DNA of 64,000 nt from Cryptomeria japonica (Eukaryota; Streptophyta; Pinopsida; Cupressales; Cupressaceae), in the NCBI RefSeq assembly GCF_030272615.1, contig NC_081405.1, forward strand, positions 611,749,065 through 611,813,064. The letters are read 5' to 3'. The position numbers were made by a program, and so were the translations under genes. Below the pieces are notes generated by a model that saw only the letters and a program-made list of their open reading frames with translations, was not told the DNA's origin and did not search any database. Shown here piece by piece: positions 44,514 to 53,946 of the stretch; position 1 is the stretch's first letter, and every line of letters starts with the position of its first letter.

Positions 44514-45080
44514 TTATCCATCCCAATTTACTCCTCTTCCTTTTTGGTGAGCTTTAATGTTTTGAGAAACCATGGCGACAACTCCCTTCATTATTCCCCA
44601 TGTCTTGGAAGCAATCTCTGTAGTCTTCGCAGCTACAATAGAAATTGTTTCATTAACCTTTTCATTGTATTCTCCTTCTCGAGCCTGAGAGGTTATGTCT
44701 TTGGTACTTCCTTGGACCATATGAGCAGCAGATTATGCAGCTTCTGCAACAACTACTGACAAATGACTAATTCGCTGAGACACTATAGAAACGGTATCCT
44801 TCAGAACACTATTATGATTTTCCTTAGAAGTAGAAGGATAGTTGACAGAACCAACATACTTCCCATGCTCTTTACTTGTTTAAACATTTTCAGCTTCAGT
44901 CAAATTAACTTCCAGCTTGGCCTCATCTTCACTAGCAAGGTGATCTTTCGATTCATCTTCCCTTGCAACTTTGTTATCCCTGGTGTGGGCGGCTATCTCT
45001 ATTGCCAACGGGGCAACCTCCTTTTCAAACTTGCCTTTGTCACACCTTTCACCATGGACACCTCTCCAGATTTCCTCCAT
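44514..45080 (-). pseudogene. ArfGAP (AGD6/AGD7-like) C-terminal segment captured in element A
   Basis: One frame of 188 codons with two TAA stops (at about 44880 and 44736, both explained by CAA to TAA). The end reads QGSTKDITSQAREGEYNEKV, NETISIVAAKTTEIASKTWG, IMKGVVAMVSQNIKAH. The KVNET...KTTEI...TWGIMKGV-A pattern is what I recall for the C-terminal region of plant ArfGAPs AGD6/AGD7, which stimulate GTP hydrolysis by ARF at the Golgi. The N-terminal zinc GAP domain is absent, so no GAP activity is expected. The family assignment is from memory and needs a search. Confidence 0.55.
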
Positions 45081-45205
45081 AGAGGTCTCGCATTCGAATC
45101 CTTAAAGATTCTTGACATGACTCTTTTGGTTCCCCAAGATTGTGCCGATGTTTGATTACTAGATTTTATTTTCACGGCATCCTTATGTTGTTTCCTCTTC
45201 GCCAT
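44999..45205 (-). other. Short ORF cut by copia 2
   Basis: MAKRKQHKDAVKIKSSNQTS then AQSWGTKRVMSRIFKDSNAR, basic, ending in the overlapping ArfGAP-like frame. It starts three bases inside the copia 2 target duplication, so its true beginning could lie beyond 50847. Unknown. Confidence 0.2.
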
Positions 45206-45208
45206 ATT

Positions 45209-45907
45209 TGTTGAGAAACATGTGTCTCAACCTTGCAGTCTTTTTCTGGAAAATTCCAGAATTTGTTTGAGGTAGTTTTTCACATGTTTATGTATTGAAA
45301 ATGGTTAGTGAGTTGTTAAAAATGAGTCTTGTCCATAGTAGAATATAGGTGGGCCATTTTTAGAGCCTTAATGACTCATTTTGTGACTTTTAAGAGGGTC
45401 TAAGCTAGGGGACAAAATTATGGACAGGATTACTATTTTAACCTAGTTGTTTTTCCATTTTGGAAATTTAAATGTCAAAAATGGGCACCATGTGGCATGG
45501 TGGTTAAGCCCATGGTTTTGTAAAACCACAAGTGGTTTCCAAGTTGTAAAATCACTATAAAAGGAGGGCTTGGGAGGAGTTTGATTAATTGAGTTTTTTG
45601 CAAGACTGGATGCTAGAAGGAGTCTCTCTGAGTTCGAGTTGTGGTGATGCGCTCTTGTAAGAACTTGCATTGCAAGTGTATTGTAATCAGCTTGATTTGA
45701 TAATACATTGTGCGAGTTTTGGAGGGTGGGGTTTTTCTCCCAGAAGGGTTTCCCCACGGTAATCACTATGTTATATGTTCATTGCTATTTTGTTTATGCT
45801 TTATTGTGCATTTCTTGATATCTTAGTAATATTTAAGTTGAAAGTTGCATAACCGTCCTCTCAAGATTAGCGTAGGAAGCGCTTCCGCACACTTTTGCTT
45901 CCTTACA
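45209..45907 (+). repeat. Copia 2 5' LTR, 699 bp
   Basis: TGTTGAGAAACATGTGTC to TTGCTTCCTTACA. It contains a TATA-like tcactataaaaggaggg near 45550 and the ggggtttttctcccagaagg block of plant copia LTRs. Confidence 0.97.
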
Positions 45908-45909
45908 AG

Positions 45910-45921
45910 TGGTATCAGAGC
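45910..45921 (+). promoter_or_regulatory. Primer binding site, initiator tRNA-Met
   Basis: TGGTATCAGAGC, exact match, two bases after the LTR. Confidence 0.97.
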
Positions 45922-46029
45922 CTGACCAGTTTTGGTTCTATTTGTTGGGTACAGGGTTTTTTGAGCTAATCAAGGTTTGAGTGGGAGTTTCTGCAGAGTT
46001 TTTCATTTCTGTATTGCAGGATCGTAAAG

Positions 46030-46857
46030 ATGGCAAGTATATCAGGGAGGATTGATGTAGAGAAGTTTTCTAGCACAAACTTTGAAATGTGGAAGCTGAA
46101 GATGGAAGATCTGTTGATTGATCGAGATCTATGGGATGCGATTGATGAGAATAAGCATAGGCCCGCAGATCCGATTTTAGCTGCACAATATGATGTGACT
46201 GATAGAAAAGCTAAATGTCTCATTAGATTGTATCTTGCAGACTCTATTCTGATAAATGTCCATGAAGAATCTACTGCAAAGAAGCTTTGGAAGAAGCTAA
46301 GTGAGATCTACCAAGCGAAATCACTTGTGAACAAGATCTTCTTAAGGAAGAAATTGTATTCTTTGAGAATGGAAGAAGGTGGACAAATTTCTGAGCATTT
46401 GGAAAACTTTAATATGTTGGTAACTCAGTTGACCTCTGCTGGGGTGCCAATGGATGAAGAAGAAAGATGCCAAATCTTGCTATGTTCGTTGCCAGACTCA
46501 TGGGACAGCCTTGTTATGGCCATAAGGAGCACTGCAGTCATCTTGAAGATGGAGGATATTGTTGGTTCTCTACTTTCTGAGGAGATGAGAAGGAAGGTTT
46601 CTCTGAATGCCAAATAGGCTCTGAGTGTTCGAGGAAGACCAAAAGAAAGAGGCAAGAATGAAAAGCAGCATGGCCATTCTAAGTCCAAGAATAAGGGGAG
46701 ATCAAAATCTCCTAGTAAGTCCAAGGTAATTTGCTGGAATTGTGGAAAGCTCGGACATTTCCGAAAGGACTATAAAGAAGAAAAGAAGAAAAAGAAGAAG
46801 AAGCAAGATTCTGATTCTGAGTCCGAGAAGGAAGATGGAGATGCTTTTATTGCAGCC
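46030..46857 (+). pseudogene. Copia 2 gag
   Basis: MASISGRIDVEKFSSTNFEM then WKLKMEDLLIDRDLWDAI, the UBN2-type gag, continuing QLTSAGVPMDEEERCQILLC and SLLSEEMRRKVSLNAK to a TAG (family CAG). It continues in the same frame through a basic stretch to the zinc knuckle CWNCGKLGHFRKDY at about 46734-46773, where the last Cys has become Tyr. A K-run and acidic linker lead into protease. Gag forms the particle that packages element RNA. Confidence 0.95.
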
Positions 46858-49320
46858 TTGGCCACTCGTGCAAGTGACAATGCATGGTTAATAGACTCAG
46901 GTGCATCTTTCCACATGACTCCTAATAGAAACTGGTTTAGTAAGTATGAAAATTTTGATGGTGGTAAGGTGTATTTGGGTGATAACTCAGTACTTGATAT
47001 TGTTGGTCGTGGAAGTATTCGTGTGAAATTTTCTGATGGTAGAATTAGAAGATTTGATGGTGTCTTGCATATCTCGGGACTAGCACGGAATTTGTTATCT
47101 ATTAGCAAACTAATAGATGCGGGTGTGCATGTACAGTTTTATGAAGCAGGTGTGAAAATGGTGAGAGGTGCTATGGCAATAGCAAGAGGAAGTAGAATGG
47201 GTACATTGTACCAGCTTGATGCATGCACAGTTGAGTGCAATAGCACTTCTGATAAGACTATGATAAAGACTATGTTGGAAAAGGAGAGGGTGTCTCTTTC
47301 AACAGATGGTCGTGGTTTTTGGGTACCCAAGGGTGCTCTATCTACCGAATCAAATTTGCCTGTAGAGAAGACCATGTTATGGCACCAGAGACTTGGCCAC
47401 ATAGGTGAGAAGGGTCTACGGACCTTGAAAAATAAGAACCTTGTTGATGGGTTGAATGATTGCAACCTTGAATTTGATTTTTGTGAGCATTGTATCTATG
47501 GTAAACAAAACCGCATTCAATTTTACTCGAGTTCTCATAAGTCTTCATGTATTTTAGATCTAATCCATTCGGATGTATTTGGTCCAGTTGATGTTCCTTC
47601 TAATGGTAGATTAGTTTATTATGTTTCTTTCATTGATGATTTCAGTAGAAGAACATGGGTTTATTTTCTTAGGAGTAAAACTGAAGTTTTCAATCGTTTC
47701 AAAGAATTTAAAGCAATGGTTGAGTTGTAGACTGGAAAGAAAATAAAATGTTTGAGAACTGATAATGGTGGTGAATTTTGCTCCAATGATTTTGACACAT
47801 TTTGTAAAGATTGTGGTATTAAAAGAGAGAAGACAACTCCGTATTCTCCACAACAGAATGGAGTTGTAGAAAGAATGAATAGGACCTTGATGGAGAAGGC
47901 TAGGAGTATGCTGAGTGGAGCTGGACTAGAACAAAAGTTCTGGGTTGAAGCTGTAGCCACTGCCTGCTACCTGATAAACAGGTTTCCTACATCAGCTCTT
48001 GTTGATAAGATGCCAATGGAAGCGTGGTCGGGCCACAAGCCTTCACTTAGACATCTGAGAGTGTTCGGTTGCGAAGCATATGCTCATGTGCCAAAGGAGA
48101 AGCAGACAAAATTGGACAACAAAGCTATTAAATGTATTTTCATCGGATATAGTTATGGTGTAAAAGGATACAAGCTCTGGAATCCTGTTGAACAAAAGGT
48201 ATTTTATTCAAGAAGTGTTATTTTTAGAGAAACTAAGCCTTCTTCTGTTACAGTGCAGCCAGAACAAACAGAACAAAAGAAAGATGTGATTCAACTACCT
48301 GCTACACCGGAGAAAGTTGAATCGAGGCCCTTAGAAAGACAAGAAGTCGAGGAGAGCTCTATGAGTTCTGAATCATCAGAGGAAGAAGAGGAACCTGAAG
48401 CTGAACTTGAACTAGATCTTGCTCGAAGGTCTACTAGACAAAGGAAACCACCTGAAAGGTATGGGTATTCTCCTGATGATTGGAGATGCATATTTGCATT
48501 GAATGCTAACATTGATGAACCGAGATCTGTAGAAGAGGCTCTTGGTATGAATAATTCAGAGTCCTATAAAATAGCCATGGATGAAGAAATGACAACTCTT
48601 AAGAGGAATGAAACATGGGACCTTGTACCATTGCCTGAAGGATGAAAGCTTGTTGGTTGTAAATGGGTGCTCAAGAAGAAGATGGGTTCAGATGGAAACA
48701 TTGAGAAGTATAAAGCACGTTTGGTTGCAAAAGGTTACTCTCAAGTTGAAGGAGTAGATTATGGTGAGAATTTTTCTCCAGTAGCCAAAATGACATCCAT
48801 TAGATTTTTACTTTCTATTGCAGCAGCCTATGATCTAAAGATCGAGCAAATGGATGTGAAAACAACTTTCCTTCATGGAGATTTGGAGGAAGAAATTTAC
48901 ATGACACATCCAGAGCACTATGTGATGAAAGGTAAAAGTCATTTGGTTTATAAGTTGAAGAAATCCTTGTATGGTTTAAAACAGAGTCCTAGGATGTGGT
49001 ACCAAAAGTTTGATACATATGTGTTGAGTTTGGGATTTGTGCGATCTAAATCTGATCACTGTATATATTTTAAATCTGATGGTGATCGTTTCTTGGTCAT
49101 TGCCCTGTATGTCGATGACATGTTGTTTATTGGCAAAGGAAAAGGTTTGATTGCAGAGTTAAAATCTCAGCTCTCGATAAAGTTTGAAATGAAAAATCTT
49201 GGTGCAGCTAGGCACATTTTGGGAATGGAGATTGTAAGAGATAGACAAAACAGAAAGCTTTGGCTAGGCCAGAGCAAGTATGCTGGTACTATTTTGAAAG
49301 ATTCAATATGCAGGATTCAA
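46858..49320 (+). pseudogene. Copia 2 pol, first part: protease, integrase, RT
   Basis: In frame with gag. Protease AWLIDSGASFHMTPNR; integrase HHCC (WHQRLGHIGEKGLRTLK, FCEHCIYGKQNR); core LIHSDVFGPVDV, RTDNGGEFCS, SPQQNGVVERMN (D, D, E all present); [65 protein letters not shown] (active site intact at 49108-49122). Stops at 47728 (TAG for CAG) and 48643 (TGA for CGA). The first frame ends at 49329 after a frameshift near 49300. Confidence 0.95.
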
Positions 49321-50090
49321 GACCATTGAGTGTTCCTATTACAATGGGAACAAAGCTTTCTAGTTCACAATGTCCTACATCCCCATTGGAGATGGAAGAG
49401 ATGAGTCGAGTACCATATCAGAGTGCTATTGGAAGTTTTATGTATGCTATGGTCTGTACAAGACCAGACATTGCCCAAGCAGTGGGAGTTCTTTCTCGTT
49501 ATATGTCTAATCCAGGAAGAGCACATTGGGATGCAGTAAAAAGAGTTTTCAGATACTTGAGGGGTACTTCAGAGTACTCGATATGTTTTCATGGAACAAG
49601 AAATGAGCATTCCTTAGATATTCGAGGCTATGTGGATTCAGACTGGGCCGGTGATGTTGATAGAAGAAGATCCACCAGTGCATATGTGTTTACATTATTC
49701 GGTGGTGCAATCAGTTGGATGAGCAAGTGACAGGCTGTGGTCACTTTGTCCACTACTGAGGCAGAATATATGGCAGCTACTCATGCCTGTAAGGAAGCCA
49801 TCTGGCTAAAGAGATTGTGTTCAGATATAGAGTTCAAACAGGGTGCAGTGACAATTTACAGTGATAGTCAGAGTGCAATCTGCCTAGCAAAGAATCCTAC
49901 TTTTCATGCCAGGACCAAGCATATTGATGTACAATATCATTTTGTGAGAGATATGATTGAGGATGGCAAGGTGAAGCTGGAAAAGGTAGAAACTTTGGTG
50001 AATGTTGCTGATGCATTAACTAAGCCCGTGAGCATAGAGAAATTCAGATGGTGTTCAGAGTCTATGGGCCTCTCAGCCCCTAGCAATTAA
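49300..50090 (+). pseudogene. Copia 2 pol, end of RT and RNase H
   Basis: After the frameshift: [57 protein letters not shown], a TGA at 49728 (SWMSK*QAVV, CGA to TGA), STTEAEYMAATHACKEAIWL, YSDSQSAICLAKNPTFHART and the usual ending VADALTKPVSIEKF. RNase H catalytic residues (D of DSDW, E of TEAEY, D of SDSQ) are present. The natural stop is at about 50088, 55 bp before the LTR. Confidence 0.95.
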
Positions 50091-50133
50091 GTCCATGATA
50101 TTTTGGATCCCCTGACTCTTGCAAGGTGTTCGA

Positions 50134-50145
50134 CAAGTGGGAGAA
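50134..50145 (+). promoter_or_regulatory. Polypurine tract of copia 2
   Basis: acaagtgggagaa, immediately upstream of the 3' LTR. Confidence 0.9.
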
Positions 50146-50846
50146 TGTTGAGAAACATGTGTCTCAACCTTGCAGTCTTTTTCTGGAAAATTCCAGAATT
50201 TGTTTGAGGTAGTTTTTCACATGTTTATGCATTGGAAAATGGTTAGTGAGTTGTTAAAAAAGAGTCTTGTCCATAGTAGAATATAGGTGGGCCATTTTTA
50301 GAGCCTTAATGACTCATTTTGTGACTTTTAAGAGGGTTTAAGCTAGGCGACAAAATTATGGACGGGATTACTATTTTAACCTGGTTGTTTTTCCATTTTG
50401 GAAATGCAAATGTCAAAAATGGGCACCATGTGGCATGGTGGTTAAGCCCATGGTTTTGTAAAACCACAAGTGGTTTCCAGGTTGTAAAATCACTATAAAA
50501 GGAGGGCTTGGGGAGGAGTTTGATTAATTGAGTTTTTTGCAAGACTGGATGCTAGAAGGAGTCTCTCTAAGTTTGAGTTGTGGTGATGCGCTCCTATAAG
50601 AACTTGCATTGCAAGTGTATTATAATCAGTTTGATTTGATAATACATTGTGTGAGTTTTGGAGGGTGGGGTTTTTCTCCCATAAGGGTTTCCCCACGGTA
50701 ATCACTGTGTTAGGTGTTCATTGCTATTTTGTTTATGCTTTATTGTGCATTTCTTGATATCTTAGTAATATTTAAGTTGAAAGTTGCATAACCGTCCTCT
50801 CAAGATTAGCATAGGAAGCGTTTCCACACACTTTTGCTTCCTTACA
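50146..50846 (+). repeat. Copia 2 3' LTR, 701 bp
   Basis: Near-copy of 45209-45907, ending TTGCTTCCTTACA and followed by ATATT. Confidence 0.97.
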
Positions 50847-50851
50847 ATATT

Positions 50852-51345
50852 TACACATAGGAAATTGATGATATCGGGCCTTATACAGGCCTCCATGACT
50901 CCCAATAAGTGAACGAACTCTTTCACCTCATCTTCCAGCACTGTCACCAAGGGCTGAGCTGCTGTTGTTGCTAGTGAGAGACTCTCATCACAAGCCTCCC
51001 ACCTCTCACAACCCTTCACCTACTCATCCATAACTATTCTAGGACTTTCTTCATTTTCCCAGCCATCCCACCAATGTACGTGACGTTTTATTTTAACTTT
51101 TGCTTGCACAAAATTTTTCTCTTCACCGAGTCTAAATTTGCAAGAAATTCTTCGATGACTAAATCAATGTCTTCATGTTTTAGTTGCCTTTCAGTCTCTT
51201 GAAAGACCAACAATTTCTTTTGACGTGACCTCGCTTGCCACGATACCAGCAACTAGTTTGTCTAACTTCAAACTTCTTCATCTTCTTGAGAATTTTCAAT
51301 CCTCTATCTATCTACCTTTCCATCTCTGCTCCACCTAACTTCACC
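50852..51345 (-). pseudogene. Element A gag-like region: CCHC knuckle and WWDGW segment
   Basis: Reading from the primer site: CWYRGKRGHVKRNCWSFKR at about 51210-51251, a copia-type zinc knuckle whose second Cys is Arg. In a neighbouring frame, ETERQLKHEDIDLVIEEFLA then NLDSV, and after a small frame change HVHWWDGWENEES (about 51055-51170). The next frame reads CERWEACDESLSLATTAAQP, VLEDEVKEFVHLLGVMEACI up to the copia 2 insertion. Element B has LVID-FLGNLDSV...HVLWWDGWKNEDTS at the matching place, so this is a family protein. The gag-like role is inferred from the knuckle and position. Confidence 0.6.
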
Positions 51346-51349
51346 TAAG

Positions 51350-51360
51350 TTCTGATACCA
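51350..51360 (-). promoter_or_regulatory. Element A primer binding site, initiator tRNA-Met
   Basis: ttctgatacca, reverse complement TGGTATCAGAA, two bases from the LTR at 51363 (one mismatch to the canonical site at its end). Confidence 0.85.
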
Positions 51361-51362
51361 AT

Positions 51363-51635
51363 TGTTAATTTTAAACAAGCAGAGAAAAACATATTAATCA
51401 ACAGAAAACAACATAAAGTATAAATGACACAAACAAATACACGAGACAAGAATTTATAGTGGTTCGCCAATATGGCTACGTCCACTCTCAAAGTAGGGAA
51501 ACTCTTTATTAATAGTTATCAATCTCACATCATACATGATTGCACACAGACATTTATGGAGTCACATTTAGGTGTGAAACAAAGAATTGGGAGAAGGCGA
51601 ATGATCACATGACCGTTGGATTCACATTCCCAACA
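51363..51635 (-). repeat. Element A 5' LTR (right), 273 bp
   Basis: The minus strand starts TGTTGGGAATGTGAATCC and ends TTTAAAATTAACA. It shares with the element B LTR the blocks TGTTGGGAATGTGAA, ggtca(c/t)(a/g)tga(c/t)c, taaagag(a/t), gagagtgga(c/t)g(t/c)agcc and ccactataaat. Confidence 0.88.
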
Positions 51636-51640
51636 TAAGG

Positions 51641-52178
51641 CACTGCTAATGAAGATCACAAGGGATTAAACTAAACCATTCCAAATCCATTTACTCCCGG
51701 ACTTGCATTTTTTCTTGTGAATAGATTACTTTATAATAAAGATAAGTAAGAGAAGGCCTATTGAGATCCAGAGGGCATTGCAGAATATGCAAGATACCAC
51801 TCTTCTGAACTCAAGTCGGCGTTTGGCTTGGATATGTTGCATTACACAATCTGCAATCTCCTCCAATACTATTCCTGAAACACAAACTTTATAAATTTAG
51901 ACGTTAATCTAACAATTCAAATTGTGGAATGCACAGTTGTATAGAGAAGGGAAAGAAAAACTTTTATGAAAGAACACTGCAACGACTTTCGGTTCCGAAA
52001 ATGTCTCACGCTGATGGGCAAAAAGCTTGAGCGAGTTTGTTTTGTTCTGTCATTTCTGGTTTCATTTTTGGCGGGCCCTACTTTGCACTACTGTTTAGAT
52101 GCTAGTTTTCGTGCACATTTGTAAATCAATTACAATGCAGCCACATCTGTGAGATATATTGCATTTTTTTTAAGTTAT
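51641..52178. other. Unique spacer between elements A and B
   Basis: Sequence not matched elsewhere in the window and of balanced composition. The only supported content is the possible exon above. It ends at the GTTAT target duplication of element B (52174-52178). Confidence 0.4.
51726..51874 (-). CDS. Possible terminal exon with C-terminal membrane anchor, unknown gene
   Basis: Upstream on the minus strand is a good splice acceptor (aagtttgtgtttcag at 51875). The 149-bp open segment then reads, after 2 bp of a split codon, IVLEEIADCVMQHIQAKRRL, EFRRVVSCIF, CNALWISIGLLLLIFIIK and TAA at 51726. The last 20 or so residues are a hydrophobic membrane segment after a basic helix, like a tail-anchored protein. 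It sits between elements A and B and belongs to neither. Upstream exons were not found; they would lie right of 51874, beyond element B. It could be a pseudogene exon. Confidence 0.35.
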
Positions 52179-52418
52179 TATTAGGAATGTGAAGTCTAAC
52201 GGTCACATGACCTTTCGTACTCATCTCTTCATCTTTTAGTTAAATATGATTGTATAAATAGATGTGCATAGTCATGTACTGACATATTGATGAATAAAGA
52301 GAGCTCCCCACGTGAGAGTTGATGTAGTCTTAATGGTGAGCCACTATAAATATTTGTGTCTCGTGTCCTTGTCTATTTTTTGGTTCGTTTATGTTTCTCT
52401 GCTTGTTTTGAATCAACA
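52179..52418 (+). repeat. Element B 5' LTR, 240 bp
   Basis: The first bases are TATTAGGAATG, a mutated TGTTGGGAATG; it ends TTTTGAATCAACA. TATA box TATAAATA at 52253-52260. AATAAA-type signal in gatgaataaagagag. Confidence 0.92.
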
Positions 52419-52420
52419 AT

Positions 52421-52432
52421 TGGTATCAGAGC
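52421..52432 (+). promoter_or_regulatory. Element B primer binding site, initiator tRNA-Met
   Basis: TGGTATCAGAGC, exact, two bases after the LTR. Confidence 0.95.
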
Positions 52433-52433
52433 C

Positions 52434-52990
52434 ATGGAGAAATTTTGAGCAAAGATGGAAATCAATTGTATGTTTGATACCGGAGCTAGGTGTTTTTATA
52501 TAGTGAACAGAGAGGCTAAAGCGAGAGTTTCAAATGATGAAGCTGAATTAGTCATCGATTAATTTCTTGGCAATTTAGACTCGGTAGAGAGTGATGGTTT
52601 GCAAGCGAAAGCTGAAACAAAATGCCATGTTCTTTGGTGGGATGGTTGGAAAAATGAGGACACTTCGGCTGTAGAAGAAGAAGGTTTGATACAATGGTTG
52701 GTTGAAGAAGGAGAGGTTGTGGAGTTTGCCTTCCAAGATGAGAAGGATGCCTCATGAGGTGAGGAGGATGTAGTCTCGAACCTAGCGAATGAAGATGAAC
52801 ATGAGGAAGATGAGCCGAAGAGATGGTAGAATTACCAAGAGGAAAAAATTGTGAAGCTGAAGGAAGAGAATTTCTTACTCACAGGCCAACTGTTTTGTAT
52901 GGAACAGAAGTTGGAGGTTTTGTGTCGAATGATAAATGTGGAGAAAGACAACTTTGAGAAAGAGTAAGAGTTTTTTTTAAGAAACCTTGT
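52434..52990 (+). pseudogene. Element B family ORF with WWDGW segment
   Basis: After ATGGAGAAATTT and a stop, the frame reads MEINCMFDTGARCFYIVNRE, then NDEAELVID, a stop, FLGNLDSVESDGLQAKAETK, CHVLWWDGWKNEDTSAVEEE, GLIQWLVEEGEVVEFAFQDE. Further on comes a coiled-coil-like stretch (EEKIVKLKEENFLLTGQLF). It has at least four in-frame stops. It matches element A at LVI[ED]xFLxNLDSV and HVxWWDGWxNE, so it is a family-specific protein. Its position next to the primer site suggests a gag-like role. I know no named domain with this motif. Confidence 0.5.
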
Positions 52991-52999
52991 TTCAGGAAG

Positions 53000-53690
53000 A
53001 GGAAAGTAATGAGAAGGTCCATCAGAGCTTGACAGATGACTCTTTCCTCACAAAAATGCATCTCTTGTTGACCGAGAAGATTATCTTGGTGGAAAGAAAC
53101 CACAAGAGGATTCGGGGTGCTTGGTGACCGGAGATCCCAGGAGCGTAGGGATTACAGAGCTGTCTGAAGTGACAGGCATATTTGAGTTTTGTTGGAAGGT
53201 TCACAGGGGACGTCTGATGGTTCTAATGCCACGCATGAGATGGGGGAACCCAACAACTGCTATTTGCCCTGTTTCGGTCTTTCTTTAAGAACAAATACTA
53301 GTAGAACTGTGTTTGCTCTTTTTTAATATCTAGGTAGTCGTGGAGAGTAAAGGGTGTTTTTTAGGACTAACCCCTGCAACTTTTTTCACTTGTTGGTGCC
53401 GGTTTATCACCTTGTAAGTGGCATGTTTGCAGTGCCTGAGCCCCATGGAAACTGGGACTTTGTGTCCATGGTGCCCCGCCCATCTATGGCGGAGGGACCT
53501 TTGAGACCCTGGTTGTGGGTGCAAGATTCGAGACCTTCAGAGAGCATGGAGGAGAAGGACGTGTAAAGTAAAATGAAATCCCTAGGGAGTCAATTGAAGT
53601 TCATCGACATATAGGAGTATGTGAAGGAAGAAGAGAAGAATCTTAAGAGGGAGCTATTGAGGGTGTCACTACGCTCTGCTCTGGTTCGCC
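53000..53690 (+). other. Element B interior without a clear frame
   Basis: Short frames only, on both strands; composition is gene-like. Probably decayed continuation of the captured or family sequence. Confidence 0.35.
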
Positions 53691-53691
53691 T

Positions 53692-53931
53692 TTGCCGGTG
53701 CAAAGGGCTATGATTGTCACAACCTCGGATTTGGCATCATATACTCAATTCAAGGAGAGCATTCTAGAAGAAATGACACACAGAGGGGTGGAAGAAATCG
53801 TGAGACTGGAGGAAGCTACAGCCGTTGTTAATGAGATATATGGTAGCAGCAATGTCGGCACCGCTGATGTGGACCCCCGGCTTTGGGATAATATGGCATC
53901 TAAGAGAGTGTCGTTGGGACTGGTCAGGTAG
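53692..53931 (+). pseudogene. Element B interior ORF ahead of the eIF4B-like stretch
   Basis: 79 codons: MPVQRAMIVTTSDLASYTQF, KESILEEMTHRGVEEIVRLE, EATAVVNEIYGSSNVGTADV, then RLWDNMASKRVSLGLVR and a TAG. The stop is 15 bp before the next ATG at 53947, so they may once have been one frame (53692 and 53947 are in phase). No domain recognised. Confidence 0.35.
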
Positions 53932-53946
53932 GCCCTTGCATGGGTT

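Larger units (their letters stand above)
45209..50846 (+). mobile_element. Copia element 2, nearly complete and relatively young
   Basis: LTRs are at 45209-45907 and 50146-50846, target duplication ATATT is at 45204-45208 and 50847-50851, the tRNA-Met primer site at 45910-45921 and the polypurine tract at 50134-50145. By eye the LTRs differ at about 25-30 of 700 positions, mostly transitions. Gag-pol is readable end to end with four stops and one frameshift. It inserted into element A. Confidence 0.97.
42420..51635 (-). mobile_element. Element A: short-LTR chimeric retroelement with captured ArfGAP-like sequence
   Basis: LTRs are at 42420 to about 42690 and 51363-51635, with a tRNA-Met primer site at 51350-51360. 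Flanks are TAAGC (42415-42419) and TAAGG (51636-51640), a one-mismatch target duplication. The internal region is about 3 kb once the copia 2 insert (45209-50846) is removed. It encodes a CCHC knuckle and a WWDGW segment next to the primer site, then sequence resembling the ArfGAP C-terminus, then unrecognised ORFs. No protease, RT or integrase belongs to A, so it is non-autonomous. LTR and WWDGW segment are related to element B. Confidence 0.8.

Noticed and set aside
46858-48645. A host gene with conserved protein domains
   Set aside because: All domains are copia protease, integrase and RT, bounded by LTRs with target duplication ATATT.
53330-53566. Overlapping ORFs on both strands inside element B
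   Set aside because: No domain on either strand and no continuity with the family or eIF4B-like frames.
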